From: Acidobacteriota bacterium
GTDB taxonomy: Bacteria > Acidobacteriota > Terriglobia > Bryobacterales > Bryobacteraceae
Length of the DNA: 37,408 bases
NCBI GenBank assembly: GCA_021787555.1
Contig: JAJYLS010000013.1
Location: 1-37,408, forward strand
Direction of reading: 5' to 3'
Under the pieces are notes generated by a model. That model made no database searches. It saw only the letters and a program-made list of their open reading frames with translations, and was not told where the DNA came from. Positions 1-8,135 of this stretch are shown piece after piece; position 1 is the stretch's first letter, and each line of letters starts with the position of its first letter. The translations under genes were made by a program, and so were the position numbers.

Positions 1-56
1 ACACCATCAACCGGCTGTATTGCAATACTATTTTGGAATCACTCTACTAGCCGGAC

Positions 57-84
57 AAAAAAACCCGGCGGCCTGCCCGCCGGG
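57..84 (-). terminator. Intrinsic terminator of the PEP-CTERM gene
   Basis: A perfect 8-bp GC stem (64-71 with 77-84, loop 72-76) is followed on the minus strand by seven T (57-63). It lies 19 bases past the stop codon of the minus-strand PEP-CTERM gene, so it probably ends that transcript. Confidence 0.85.
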
Positions 85-102
85 AATGGTTCCGATCTGA
101 AA

Positions 103-855
103 TCAGGCTCGATGGACCTTCTTTCGGAAGGCGAATCCCAGGCCGAACAGCAGGCTCCCGAGCAGAGTGACCGAAGCCGGCTCGGGCACGGCGTCGGGAA
201 TCAGCGTACCTGAGGTCGTGTCTGGAACCGTGCCCCAGTCAAACGTAACGTTGCTGATTCCGCTGATGAGGTTCGTGTTATCGGCGTCGGTGAGTTGGAA
301 CGTGACCGGGCCGAACAGGTAATCGTTGTGCTCCGTGTCGCGAAGGCCATCCAGGTGGCCATCGATGCTGGAGTTGACGATGCCGGCCGGCTTCCATGAA
401 CCGTTGCCGGCTGCTGCCAGATATGCGCTGCTCACGGTCCAGTCGTAAGGCGACGACAGAGTCGTCGAATCCGGGTAATCCTCAAAGGCCGAAACGCTGT
501 GGCAGTCATTGACCTTGTTGGTGCTGGTGGTGCAATCGATGAATCCGCCCGCAACGCCCGCGGTGTTGGCTCCGTTCATTGTAGTCGTGGTGGGGGTTAC
601 GTTTCCCAAACTCAGTGAGTTGGTGCCGCCCACCGTAAAGCTGATGCCATCCAGGACGGTGCCGATATTGATCACAGTCGAGCTGTTCGTCAAGCTCAGA
701 TCGATCGTTGACGAGTTGACGATATGGAAAACGGCGGTCGCCGATACCGAGTTCCCGCCGCTGGTCGTCGTCCCGCTCGTGAACGTCCAATCCGCCCATG
801 CCGGCAGCCCGCTCAACAAGATCAGCCCCATCCATGTCATGGCGCGTAGTTTCAT
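103..855 (-). CDS. PEP-CTERM sorting domain exported protein
   Basis: A 250-residue exported protein. The N-terminus has a signal peptide (MKLRAMTW followed by a hydrophobic run ending in PAWA). The middle is Ser/Thr/Asn-rich and beta-like with no recognised enzymatic motif. The C-terminus is a standard PEP-CTERM tag: VPEPAS, a hydrophobic helix, then a basic tail (RKKVHRA). In known systems this tag is recognised by an exosortase that cleaves it and moves the protein to the surface or matrix. The ATG at 855 was chosen over upstream starts because AGGAGG lies 8 bases before it and the signal peptide follows directly. A sigma-54-like site lies about 50 bases upstream and a terminator downstream, so this is probably a single-gene unit. 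No exosortase is visible in the window. The specific function is unknown. Confidence 0.88.
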   Translation of the reverse strand: MKLRAMTWMGLILLSGLPAWADWTFTSGTTTSGGNSVSATAVFHIVNSSTIDLSLTNSSTVINIGTVLDGISFTVGGTNSLSLGNVTPTTTTMNGANTAGVAGGFIDCTTSTNKVNDCHSVSAFEDYPDSTTLSSPYDWTVSSAYLAAAGNGSWKPAGIVNSSIDGHLDGLRDTEHNDYLFGPVTFQLTDADNTNLISGISNVTFDWGTVPDTTSGTLIPDAVPEPASVTLLGSLLFGLGFAFRKKVHRA

Positions 856-905
856 TTTGCGCTCCTCCCTAGATTTCTTAAGATTCCAGGAGCCCAGCCT
901 TATCC

Positions 906-921
906 AGCACCTTAGGGGCCA
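906..921 (-). promoter_or_regulatory. Candidate sigma-54 promoter of the PEP-CTERM gene
   Basis: On the minus strand the site reads TGGCCCCTAAGGTGCT. It has GG and GC separated by exactly 10 bases, matching 9 of 12 fixed positions of TGGCACG-N4-TTGCW. The predicted start is near 895, about 40 bases before the ATG, which is a sensible distance. PEP-CTERM genes in other bacteria are known to be driven by RpoN with PrsK/PrsR. A 9/12 match in GC-rich DNA can arise by chance. Confidence 0.4.
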
Positions 922-1013
922 CATCTAACTTATTGAAAATGCGTGTGTTGCGGAGGACGAGGTTCTAGAACTTTTCCGAACGATTGGGGAAGATTCCCGA
1001 TGCCGGCAGCGAA

Positions 1014-3260
1014 CTACTGGTCTTGCCCGCTCTTCCAAAGGTTGGGATCCTGCGCCAGGGCGGCGGAAATCGCCCGCTTGCCCAGATTCTGGTCGCCGGT
1101 CTTGAGATATGCCATCCCCAGATGCAACCGCCGGAGGGGGGTGGGAGCCTCGGCCGCTGCTTGCTTGAAGTACGTGAGCGCCATCTGGTAGCTGGCTTTG
1201 TCGTAGTACACCCAACCCAAGGTGTCCTGGACGGCGGGGTCGTCCGGCGCCAGCTCCATGGCCCGTTGGGCGAACTTCAGGGCCTCGTCGGGATCGTCGC
1301 GCGCCAGCAGATAAGCCAGATTGTTCAGTGCGGACACGTTCGAATCGTCTACCTCCAGGACCGTCCGGCAAGCCTTCAGGGCCGCCCCACGATCGCCGGT
1401 CTTGATGTCGATGTCCGCTGCCGTCAACAGGCTGGCAAGGTTTCGCGGTTCCCGCGCAATGGCCGCATTGACCTGCTGCCTGGCCTCATCCAGGCGGTTG
1501 TCGGATATATCCAGTTTCGCGAGCTCGATCCGCGCCGCGATAAAGTTCTGGTCGGTCGCCACGGCGGCTTGGAAAGCCTGGCGTGCGCCGGCACGGTCCC
1601 CGGACGCGATCAGCACCCGCCCCAGGGCAAACTGAAGCCGCGCGGATTTCGGCCGCTGGGCAATCATTTCGCGAATGCTGGCCACGGCTTTGGGCAGTTG
1701 TTTCATCCCCGCGTAGCTGGCGGCCAGAATGGCTATGCCCTGCCGGTTTTCGGGATCCTGCCTGAGGATTTCAACGCCATCGGCCAGCGCGCCTCTGTAG
1801 TCCGGTTGGCCGAGTTTCAAGAGTGCATCCTGGATTAACAATGCCGGGGTCCTGGCGGTGCGCAGGCCCACGTTGATGCCCTCCCGCGCCTCCCCATCCC
1901 TGCCCAGCCCCAGCAGCGCCCAGTTACGAGCCGTCAAAACAGCCAGAGAACTTTCTTGCGCGGCCGGAGTCTGGTTTATCGCGTCCAGCGCGGACTGATA
2001 TTCCCGGGCCAGCAGGAAATTGCGGCACAGCGCCAGGCGCGCCGCCAGATGGCCCGGATCCAGCCCCAAGGCCTGGATCAACTCCTGCCTTTCGTTCAGA
2101 TTGCGGCCCTGGAGATGACGCAGCCGGGCGAACTCGAAGTGCGCCTCGGCGGATGGCTCCAGGCGGACCAGGTGGTCGAGATCGCTCTCCGCCCCCGCCA
2201 AATCGCCGGATGCCAGGCGCAGTTGGCTGCGCTGGAGCAGGGCATCCGTGTCGTTCGGGTTCTTCGCCAGCGCGCTGCCAAGAATTTTTTCCGCCGCCGG
2301 AATCTTGTTCAGCAAAACATAGGCCGTCACCAGCCGGCTGCGGGCGCTGCGGTCCTTCGGATCGAGCTGCGCGAGCCTTTGAAACTCCGCTAACGCTGCC
2401 TCCTGTTTGCCGTGGTGGAACAGGAACAACCCGTAAGCAGCCCGGTAGTTCCGGTCGGGAAGCTGTGCCGCTTGGCGATAGGTCTGTTCCGCCTCCCCCA
2501 GGCGGTTCTGGCTTTCCTGAAGCATCCCCAACGTCAAAAGTGCCAGGCCGTACTTGGGATCCAACTGGAGCGCCCGCTTTAGCTCCGTTTCGGCTTGGCC
2601 GGGCTTGCCGGTCCGCACATAAAAGTCTGCCAGTGCCAGGCGAGCCTGCGGCGATTTGGGCGCTTGGCCCGCAGCCTGCCTCAGCACGGCCTCCGCCCCG
2701 GCGGCATCGTTCCGCGCGAGCTTGAAACGAGCCAGCAGCAAAGCGGAACTGAGGTTGGAAGGGAATTTCTGAATCGCCTCTTCGACCAACTTGGCCGCGT
2801 CTTCCGGCCTTCCCAGCTTCCATTCCGCCACCGCCAGCGTATCCAGGGCTTCGGCGCTCGCGTCCTGACCTCCCACTAAATCCTGTAGCTGCTCCTCCGC
2901 CCTCTCGAGCACCGTCTTATCCGCGCTGGTGGTCATCATTCCGGCCAGCCTAAGCTTGGCGCCGGCGTGCTTGGGATTGAGCTCCAAGGCCTTGTGAAAA
3001 TTGCCCACCGCGGCCCGAAAGTTTCCCGTCTCCAGGCTGGCGAGGCCCATCTGGTAATAGGGTTCCGCATCTTTGGGCATGTTCCGGCTGGCGTTTTCGA
3101 ACTCCAGAATGGCCCTCGCGTAATCCTCCTTGGCCAGGAACGCCTCGCCTCTCTTGAGGAACTTGGCCTCTTTTTGTCTCGGTGGTTGATTGCACGAAAA
3201 TGAGATCGCCGCCAGGCATAAAGCACTGCCGAAAAATACAACACTCCTTCTTGCAGCCAT
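1014..3260 (-). CDS. TPR-repeat lipoprotein (PrsT-like)
   Basis: A 748-residue protein made almost entirely of tetratricopeptide repeats, with many A/G-Y/F-A helical pairs such as ALELNPKHAGAKLRLAG and ALQLDPKYGLALLTLGM. The N-terminus has a short basic start, a hydrophobic stretch and a Cys at residue 23 (ISFSC), consistent with a lipoprotein signal although the lipobox is not ideal. TPR proteins are scaffolds for protein complexes. Long TPR lipoproteins (TIGR02917, PrsT) are a known part of PEP-CTERM/exosortase loci, and the next gene downstream is a PEP-CTERM protein, which fits. There is no exosortase or polysaccharide gene in the window, so the assignment to that family is inference. The ribosome site before the ATG is weak. 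Confidence 0.8.
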   Translation of the reverse strand: MAARRSVVFFGSALCLAAISFSCNQPPRQKEAKFLKRGEAFLAKEDYARAILEFENASRNMPKDAEPYYQMGLASLETGNFRAAVGNFHKALELNPKHAGAKLRLAGMMTTSADKTVLERAEEQLQDLVGGQDASAEALDTLAVAEWKLGRPEDAAKLVEEAIQKFPSNLSSALLLARFKLARNDAAGAEAVLRQAAGQAPKSPQARLALADFYVRTGKPGQAETELKRALQLDPKYGLALLTLGMLQESQNRLGEAEQTYRQAAQLPDRNYRAAYGLFLFHHGKQEAALAEFQRLAQLDPKDRSARSRLVTAYVLLNKIPAAEKILGSALAKNPNDTDALLQRSQLRLASGDLAGAESDLDHLVRLEPSAEAHFEFARLRHLQGRNLNERQELIQALGLDPGHLAARLALCRNFLLAREYQSALDAINQTPAAQESSLAVLTARNWALLGLGRDGEAREGINVGLRTARTPALLIQDALLKLGQPDYRGALADGVEILRQDPENRQGIAILAASYAGMKQLPKAVASIREMIAQRPKSARLQFALGRVLIASGDRAGARQAFQAAVATDQNFIAARIELAKLDISDNRLDEARQQVNAAIAREPRNLASLLTAADIDIKTGDRGAALKACRTVLEVDDSNVSALNNLAYLLARDDPDEALKFAQRAMELAPDDPAVQDTLGWVYYDKASYQMALTYFKQAAAEAPTPLRRLHLGMAYLKTGDQNLGKRAISAALAQDPNLWKSGQDQ

Positions 3261-3399
3261 TTAGCCGGGATAAAGCACTCCGCATTCCAAGCATTTTCGC
3301 GGTGTGTTTGCAAGGCCGGCAGGGCTGCGGTGTCCAATATTTGGGATTCGTTGACAAAACCGGGGATTCTCCGCGTCTGCCGATGCGCGCCGGGGTAGG

Positions 3400-3948
3400 C
3401 TAGCTCGCTCCGCTTTCCACCAGACCCTTGAGCCGCATCCCGTCCCCCGTCAGCTTCTTCTGTGCCAGCGGAGTCACCAGCGGCTCGATCAGCCTCGCGA
3501 ACCAAGGTATGTACCGATATTGCGCTTCGATCTCCAGCCGGCTGCTGCCGCTGCCCAACGGCGTTAGCGTGTAGCTCCGCTGCCCCACGAAACTTCCCGG
3601 AGCGAGCAGCTCTACCACCAGGTGCCGGGGCGGCGTGTACTCCACGCAGGTGTTCTGCACCTGGATCAACTGCCCGGCGTTGTCTTCATCGCGCATCTGC
3701 CAGACCGAAATCGCGCCCACGCCCTGCGGGGCGCCGATGTCCAGGTTCACATCCACCAGCCAGTCTACCCAGCGTTTGAGTTTTTCCGGGTCGATGAGCC
3801 ACGGCCAAACGCGGTCCGGCGGTGCATGGATCACCACTGCTGTCTCGAGGCGGCCCGCGTCCGCGCGCGTTCCCATGGCCCACAGTCCCGCGGCCGCAAC
3901 CAACAGCACCGCCGCCAGCAGCCCTCCGACCCGCAACAGCCATGCCAT
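3400..3948 (-). CDS. Membrane-anchored SRPBCC (START-like) domain protein
   Basis: About 182 residues. An N-terminal hydrophobic segment (residues ~4-25) anchors or exports the protein. The rest matches the SRPBCC ligand-binding fold: VVIHAPPDRVWPWLIDPEKL at the start of the domain, a central beta-sheet, and a C-terminal helix (LIEPLVTPLAQKKLTGDGMRL). Members of the family bind small hydrophobic ligands, but the ligand here cannot be told. The ATG at 3948 is preferred; a TTG at 3957 in the same frame would add three residues. The gene is divergent from the APC permease, with under 90 bases between the starts, most of it filled by a short repeat. Confidence 0.75.
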   Translation of the reverse strand: MAWLLRVGGLLAAVLLVAAAGLWAMGTRADAGRLETAVVIHAPPDRVWPWLIDPEKLKRWVDWLVDVNLDIGAPQGVGAISVWQMRDEDNAGQLIQVQNTCVEYTPPRHLVVELLAPGSFVGQRSYTLTPLGSGSSRLEIEAQYRYIPWFARLIEPLVTPLAQKKLTGDGMRLKGLVESGAS

Positions 3949-3962
3949 CAGTTTCAAACTTA

Positions 3963-4031
3963 TCAGTTTTCAGTGCTCAGTTGTCAGTTCACAGTTAAAC
4001 CACGTACGCTTGTAGCTGCAAACTGAAAACT
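3963..4031. repeat. Heptamer repeat with inverted partner
   Basis: Five consecutive 7-base units of the form TCAGTTN occupy 3963-3997 (TCAGTTT, TCAGTGC, TCAGTTG, TCAGTTC, ACAGTTA). A 10-base piece, AGTTTTCAGT at 3965-3974, is repeated perfectly inverted at 4022-4031, ending two bases before the permease ATG. The repeat fills most of the space between two divergent starts and is AT-richer than its surroundings. Confidence 0.75.
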
Positions 4032-4033
4032 CC

Positions 4034-5362
4034 ATGCCCGAACCCGACCCCGCCGGCCAGCCTCTGGTGCGCGGCTTCGGCTTCCTCGAAGCCGCCGCGC
4101 TGAACATGAGCAACATGGTGGGGGTCGGACCGTTCCTCACCATCCCGCTGATCATCGCCGCTGCCGGCGGGCCCCAGTGCATGCTCGGCTGGCTGCTCGG
4201 CGCCGTGCTCGCGGTCTGCGACGGCCTGGTGTGGAGCGAACTGGCCGCATCCATGCCTGGAACCGGCGGCACCTACCTCTACCTCCGCGAAGCCTTCCGC
4301 GGCACTCGCCTCGGCCTGCTGCTGCCCTTCCTCTTCATCTGGCAGTTCATCTTCAGCGGCCCCCTGGAGATTGCCTCCGGCTACATCGGCTTCGCGCAAT
4401 ACGTCGGCTTCTTCTGGCACGGCATGACCGCTACCGCGACTCACCTGGTCTGCGTCGCGGTGGGCCTCGCCACCATCCTGCTGCTCTATCGCCGCGTAAC
4501 CGCCGTCGGCCGCCTCACCATCGTGCTCTGGGCCGGCATGCTGGCGACAGTGCTCTGGATCATCGCCTCCGGCCTGGCCCATTTTCAACCCGCCAGGGCC
4601 TTCGATTTTCCGCCGCACGCCTTCACCTTTTCGCGCGGTTTCTTCCTCGGCCTCGGATCCTCCATGCTGATCGCCATGTACGATTTCCTGGGCTACTTCG
4701 ATATCTGCTACGTCGGCGGCGAGGTGCGCGACCCGGCGCGCAATATCCCGCGCTCCATCCTGCTCTCCGTCCTGGTCGTCGCGGCCATCTATTTACTGAT
4801 GAACCTGAGTATCATCGCCGTCGTGCCGTGGCGCCAGGCCATGCAATCGAAGTTCATCGCCTCGGAGTTCATCGCCCGGCTTTACGGTCTCCGCGCCGCC
4901 GGCCTCGTCACCATCCTGGTCCTCTGGACCGCCTTCGCTTCGGTCTTCGCCCTCTTGTTCGGCTACAGCCGCATCCCCTACGCCGCCGCTGCCGACGGCA
5001 ACTTCTTCAAGGTCTTTGCCCGCCTGCACCCCGCCGGCCGCTTCCCCCACGTGGCCCTCCTGGTGCTCGGCGGACTCTCGATTCTGGCCAGTTTCGGGGA
5101 CCTCGACGCGGTCATTGCCGCGCTCCTCACTTCGCGCATCCTCGTCCAGTTCCTCGGCCAGATCGCCGCCCTCGACTACCTGCACCGGCGCCGCCCCAAA
5201 CCCAGCTTTCCCTTTCGCATGTGGCTGTATCCCCTTCCCGCCTTCATCGCCGCCGCGGGCTGGATCTACATCTTCTGCACCTCCGGCTGGATCTATGCCG
5301 CTTTCGGTGTGCTGACGCTGCTCTCCGGCGTCTTGGCCTACCGCATCTGGGTGCGCGCCTGA
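4034..5362 (+). CDS. APC-superfamily amino acid/polyamine permease
   Basis: A 442-residue integral membrane protein with about 12 hydrophobic segments. The first segment carries the APC signature (GFGFLEAAALNMSNMVGVGP), like the unwound helix that binds substrate in this family. The loop SMPGTGGTYLYLREAF, typical of amino acid/polyamine antiporters, follows near residue 75-90. The family moves amino acids or polyamines across the inner membrane with protons or by exchange; the substrate cannot be assigned. The ATG at 4034 lies two bases after an inverted repeat and has no clear Shine-Dalgarno. The stop is one base from that of the convergent msrA. Confidence 0.88.
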   Translation: MPEPDPAGQPLVRGFGFLEAAALNMSNMVGVGPFLTIPLIIAAAGGPQCMLGWLLGAVLAVCDGLVWSELAASMPGTGGTYLYLREAFRGTRLGLLLPFLFIWQFIFSGPLEIASGYIGFAQYVGFFWHGMTATATHLVCVAVGLATILLLYRRVTAVGRLTIVLWAGMLATVLWIIASGLAHFQPARAFDFPPHAFTFSRGFFLGLGSSMLIAMYDFLGYFDICYVGGEVRDPARNIPRSILLSVLVVAAIYLLMNLSIIAVVPWRQAMQSKFIASEFIARLYGLRAAGLVTILVLWTAFASVFALLFGYSRIPYAAAADGNFFKVFARLHPAGRFPHVALLVLGGLSILASFGDLDAVIAALLTSRILVQFLGQIAALDYLHRRRPKPSFPFRMWLYPLPAFIAAAGWIYIFCTSGWIYAAFGVLTLLSGVLAYRIWVRA

Positions 5363-5363
5363 C

Positions 5364-5900
5364 TCACCGCTTTCGCTTTCCTCCGAACTTCTCCCGGAAC
5401 TTCTCCACCTTCGGCGCCACCACGTACGCGCAGTACGGCTGCCGCGGATTATTCCGGAAATATTCCTGGTGATAATCCTCGGCCCGGTAGAACGTGGCCG
5501 CCGGCCGTACCTCCGTCACGATCGGCCGTCCGTAGCCGCCCTCCGCATCCAACTCGCGGATCGCTTCCTCGGCCGTCCGCCGCTGCTCCTCGCTGTGGTA
5601 GAAGATCGCCGAGCGGTACTGCGACCCGGCGTCGTTGCCCTGGCGGTCCCGCGATGTCGGATCGTGAATCGCGAAGAACACTTCCAGAATTTCCCGGTAG
5701 CTCGTCACCGCCGGATCAAAAGTGATCTGCGCCACTTCGACGTGCCCGGTCGTGCCCGTGCACACCTCGCGGTACGACGGGTTCTCCACATGCCCTCCCA
5801 TGTAACCGGAAACGACCGAGGTTACCCCCGCCATCTCCTGGTACACGGCCTCCAGACACCAGAAGCATCCGCCGCCCAGGGTCGCTATTTCACTGCCCAT
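5364..5900 (-). CDS. msrA: Peptide methionine (S)-S-oxide reductase MsrA
   Basis: A 178-residue enzyme that reduces methionine-S-sulfoxide in proteins, repairing oxidative damage. The catalytic motif GCFWC lies at residues 11-15 with Cys12 as the nucleophile. The family blocks SGYMGG, YREVCTGTTGHVEV and SQYRSAIFY are present, and the length is normal. The ATG lies 4 bases after the stop of the SIMPL gene, with GGAG nearly touching it, so it is probably translated by coupling to that upstream gene. Confidence 0.96.
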   Translation of the reverse strand: MGSEIATLGGGCFWCLEAVYQEMAGVTSVVSGYMGGHVENPSYREVCTGTTGHVEVAQITFDPAVTSYREILEVFFAIHDPTSRDRQGNDAGSQYRSAIFYHSEEQRRTAEEAIRELDAEGGYGRPIVTEVRPAATFYRAEDYHQEYFRNNPRQPYCAYVVAPKVEKFREKFGGKRKR

Positions 5901-5904
5901 TCTC

Positions 5905-6570
5905 CTATTGTGTCAGGGCCAAGGTCACCGTGACGGTAGCGCTCACCGCAACCGTGCCGGTCTCGATCGGCGTCGGGCTGGCCGCGCCGGCCAGCCCTAT
6001 CACCGGGATCACCGACCCGCCCTGCTGCGCCGAAACCACCGCTCCCGTCTTGGATCCCAAACCGGAGGCGATGGCTGCTGCGCGCGCGCGCGCCTGCGCC
6101 GCCGCCTGGCTCAGCGCCTGCTCCATCGTGGGCTCGGGATTCTGCAAGCCGAAGTTGAGGCTGCTGACATGGTTCGCGCCTGCCCCATTGGCGGCATCGA
6201 TCAGCCTGCCGATCCGCGACAGGTCGTACAACGTGACTTGCACCGTATTGCTGGCCATGTAGCCGGTAATCTGCGCCGGCTGCTTGTTGTTGTACTGCGG
6301 CGAAACCGAATATCCGATGGTCTGCACCTTTCCGTTATTGCCCAGCACGGAAGTGAGGGCCGACAACATGGCCGTGGTTTGCGAGGCGTTCTGCGAACCC
6401 GCCTCCTGCGCCGTGGCGCCTTGCGTCACCACCCCGACGGTCAACTGTGCCTGGTCCGGGTTGACGTTGATCGTAGCGCTGCCGGAAGCCTGCACGGTGC
6501 CGGGCGTCTGGCCCTGCGCCACCAGCACGGCAATCGGCAGAAGAAGACATAGAACAAGAATTCGGGCCAT
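5905..6570 (-). CDS. Exported SIMPL domain (DUF541) protein
   Basis: A 221-residue protein with a clear signal peptide (residues 1 to ~20, ending VAQGQ). The mature part matches the SIMPL/DUF541 fold: VQASGSATINVNPDQAQLTVGV near the start, a central SPQYNN region, and a C-terminal VSATVTVTLAL strand. Known relatives are periplasmic proteins such as E. coli YggE, linked to oxidative stress tolerance, with biochemistry unclear. Co-transcription with msrA fits an envelope oxidative-repair role, but that is inference. The Shine-Dalgarno lies in the loop of a possible hairpin. Confidence 0.88.
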   Translation of the reverse strand: MARILVLCLLLPIAVLVAQGQTPGTVQASGSATINVNPDQAQLTVGVVTQGATAQEAGSQNASQTTAMLSALTSVLGNNGKVQTIGYSVSPQYNNKQPAQITGYMASNTVQVTLYDLSRIGRLIDAANGAGANHVSSLNFGLQNPEPTMEQALSQAAAQARARAAAIASGLGSKTGAVVSAQQGGSVIPVIGLAGAASPTPIETGTVAVSATVTVTLALTQ

Positions 6571-6571
6571 A

Positions 6572-6596
6572 ACTTACAACACCTCTTTCTGTAAGT
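6572..6596 (-). promoter_or_regulatory. Leader hairpin holding the ribosome site of the SIMPL gene
   Basis: ACTTACA and its inverted copy TGTAAGT (6572-6578 and 6590-6596) flank an 11-base loop that contains AGAGGTG, the only Shine-Dalgarno for the ATG at 6570. The element could also be an operator in DNA form. Confidence 0.45.
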
Positions 6597-6661
6597 GTAC
6601 TCGCCGAGGCATTGCAAGCCAATGGCCAATAATGCACACCGAATGGCTGTATCATGAGTAG

Positions 6662-7882
6662 ATGACCAGCGCCCTTCCCGGTGTGGAGAACTCTCTCCAG
6701 GCGATTGCCGACATCGAGCGGCAATACGTCTTACAGAATTATGCCCGCTATCCGCTGGCCCTCGTGCGCGGTAAGGGCTGCTATGTGTATGATTTGGAGG
6801 GCAAGCGCTACCTCGATTTCCTGTCCGGCATCGGGGTCAACGCGCTGGGACACGCCCATCCGCGAATTCTGAAAACCATCCGCCAGCAGGCGGCGTTGCT
6901 CATCCACTGCTCGAATCTTTACTACCACCAATATCAAGGTCCGCTGGCCGGGCGGCTGGTGGAGATGAGCGGCCTCGCGCGCGCGTTTTTCGCCAACACC
7001 GGAACGGAGGCCGTCGAAGGCGCGCTCAAGATGGCGCATTCCCACGGGCGGTCCGTCAGCCCGGACAAATACGAGCTCATCGCTCTCGAAAACTCCTTCC
7101 ATGGCCGCACCATGGGAGCGCTTTCCGTGACCGGCCAGGCCAAGTACCGCGAGGATTTCGAGCCGCTGATTCCGGGCGTGAAATTCGTTCCAGCCAATAA
7201 CCTCGCGGCCCTCGAAGCGGCCTTCAGCGACTGTACCGCCGGCATCCTGCTCGAGATCATCCAGGGCGAAGGCGGCATCTATCCCCTGGCGCACGAATTC
7301 GTGGCCAAGGCGCGCGAACTGTCCGACCGCCACAACGCGCTCCTCATTGCCGACGAGACGCAATGCGGCGTGGGCCGCCCGGGCACTTACTTCGCCTACC
7401 AGCGCGCCACGCCGGTAGTAATGCCGGACGTCGCCGTGGCGGCCAAGCCGGTCGCCTGCGGCATTCCGCTCGGCTTCATCCTGGCCAACGAGAAGGCTGC
7501 GGCCGCCATCAAGCCGGGCATGCATGGCACCACCTTCGGCGGCGGTCCGCTGGCCTGCCGCGTGGCTCTTGAATTCCTGGAAATCCTGGACGGCCTGCTG
7601 CCGGCCATCGAGCGCGTGGGAGGATATTTCCACGCCCGCCTGAACGAACTGGCGCGCCATTACCCGTTCGTCAAGGAAGTGCGTGGCTTCGGCCTGATGC
7701 TGGGCGTGGAACTGACCGTCCCCGGCAAGCAGTTTGTCATGGACGCCATGGCCGAAGGCCTCCTGATCAACTGCACGCACGAGGCGGTGCTGCGCTTCCT
7801 CCCGCCCTACATCGTGACCGAAAAGGAAGTGGACCAATGTATCCGGATTTTGGGCAAGCTGTTCGCGAAAGTAGAGACATGA
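6662..7882 (+). CDS. argD: Acetylornithine aminotransferase family (class III, PLP)
   Basis: A 406-residue PLP-dependent class III aminotransferase. Visible landmarks are FLSGIGVNALGHAHP (residues 53-67), the phosphate-binding ANTGTEAVEGALKMA (111-125), SFHGRTMGALSVTG (145-158), the cofactor Asp in LLIADETQCGVGR (D231) and the Schiff-base Lys262 in AAKPVACGIPLG. The best family match is acetylornithine/succinyldiaminopimelate aminotransferase of arginine and lysine synthesis, but no other arginine genes are nearby, so another omega-amino acid substrate is possible. The stop overlaps the start of a small membrane protein (ATGA). Confidence 0.85.
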   Translation: MTSALPGVENSLQAIADIERQYVLQNYARYPLALVRGKGCYVYDLEGKRYLDFLSGIGVNALGHAHPRILKTIRQQAALLIHCSNLYYHQYQGPLAGRLVEMSGLARAFFANTGTEAVEGALKMAHSHGRSVSPDKYELIALENSFHGRTMGALSVTGQAKYREDFEPLIPGVKFVPANNLAALEAAFSDCTAGILLEIIQGEGGIYPLAHEFVAKARELSDRHNALLIADETQCGVGRPGTYFAYQRATPVVMPDVAVAAKPVACGIPLGFILANEKAAAAIKPGMHGTTFGGGPLACRVALEFLEILDGLLPAIERVGGYFHARLNELARHYPFVKEVRGFGLMLGVELTVPGKQFVMDAMAEGLLINCTHEAVLRFLPPYIVTEKEVDQCIRILGKLFAKVET

Positions 7883-8061
7883 AAGCCCTAAACACCATCC
7901 TCATGCTCCTGATCTGCCTGGTCGTGGCCGGGTTGTCTGGGCTCCGTCTCGTCCAGAGGTCCCGCGGCCATTTCACAGGCTACGGCCCAACGGCGGACCT
8001 TCCCGAGAGCTGGCGGCGCTGGATTTTCGGCGAGAAGAGCCCGCGGCCACGCCCGCGCTGA
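7879..8061 (+). CDS. Small single-pass membrane protein, coupled to argD
   Basis: A 60-residue protein. One hydrophobic helix (residues ~5-22, TILMLLICLVVAGLSGL) is followed by a basic, soluble tail with a Trp-rich patch (ESWRRWIF) and a KSPRPRPR end. The ATG overlaps the argD stop by 4 bases, so translation is likely coupled. The family is not recognised and no function is assigned. Confidence 0.6.
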   Translation: MKALNTILMLLICLVVAGLSGLRLVQRSRGHFTGYGPTADLPESWRRWIFGEKSPRPRPR

Positions 8062-8090
8062 CCTGCCAACCGCCCAACCGCCGCCGACCC

Positions 8091-8119
8091 TTGTCATCCA
8101 CGATAACGTGGTGTTAAAC
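8091..8119 (+). promoter_or_regulatory. Sigma-70-like promoter with embedded operator palindrome
   Basis: TTGTCA (8091-8096) fits the -35 box and TTAAAC (8114-8119) is a poor -10 box at exactly 17 bases. The spacer holds the perfect inverted repeat CCACG-ATAA-CGTGG (8098-8111), a classic place for a repressor to bind. It would drive the small secreted protein at 8136. Confidence 0.4.
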
Positions 8120-8135
8120 TCCGATTGGAGATTTT

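Noticed and set aside
3274-3289. Sigma-54-like site (9/12) before the TPR lipoprotein gene
   Set aside because: The predicted start would be about 3 bases before the ATG, and a 9/12 match is expected by chance in this GC-rich DNA.
3963-3997. Possible CRISPR array
   Set aside because: Units are 7 bases and contiguous, without spacers, and no cas genes are nearby.
4177-5472. 431-residue Arg/His/Pro-rich frame over the permease
   Set aside because: The overlapping frame has permease helices and signature; this one has no hydrophobic pattern.
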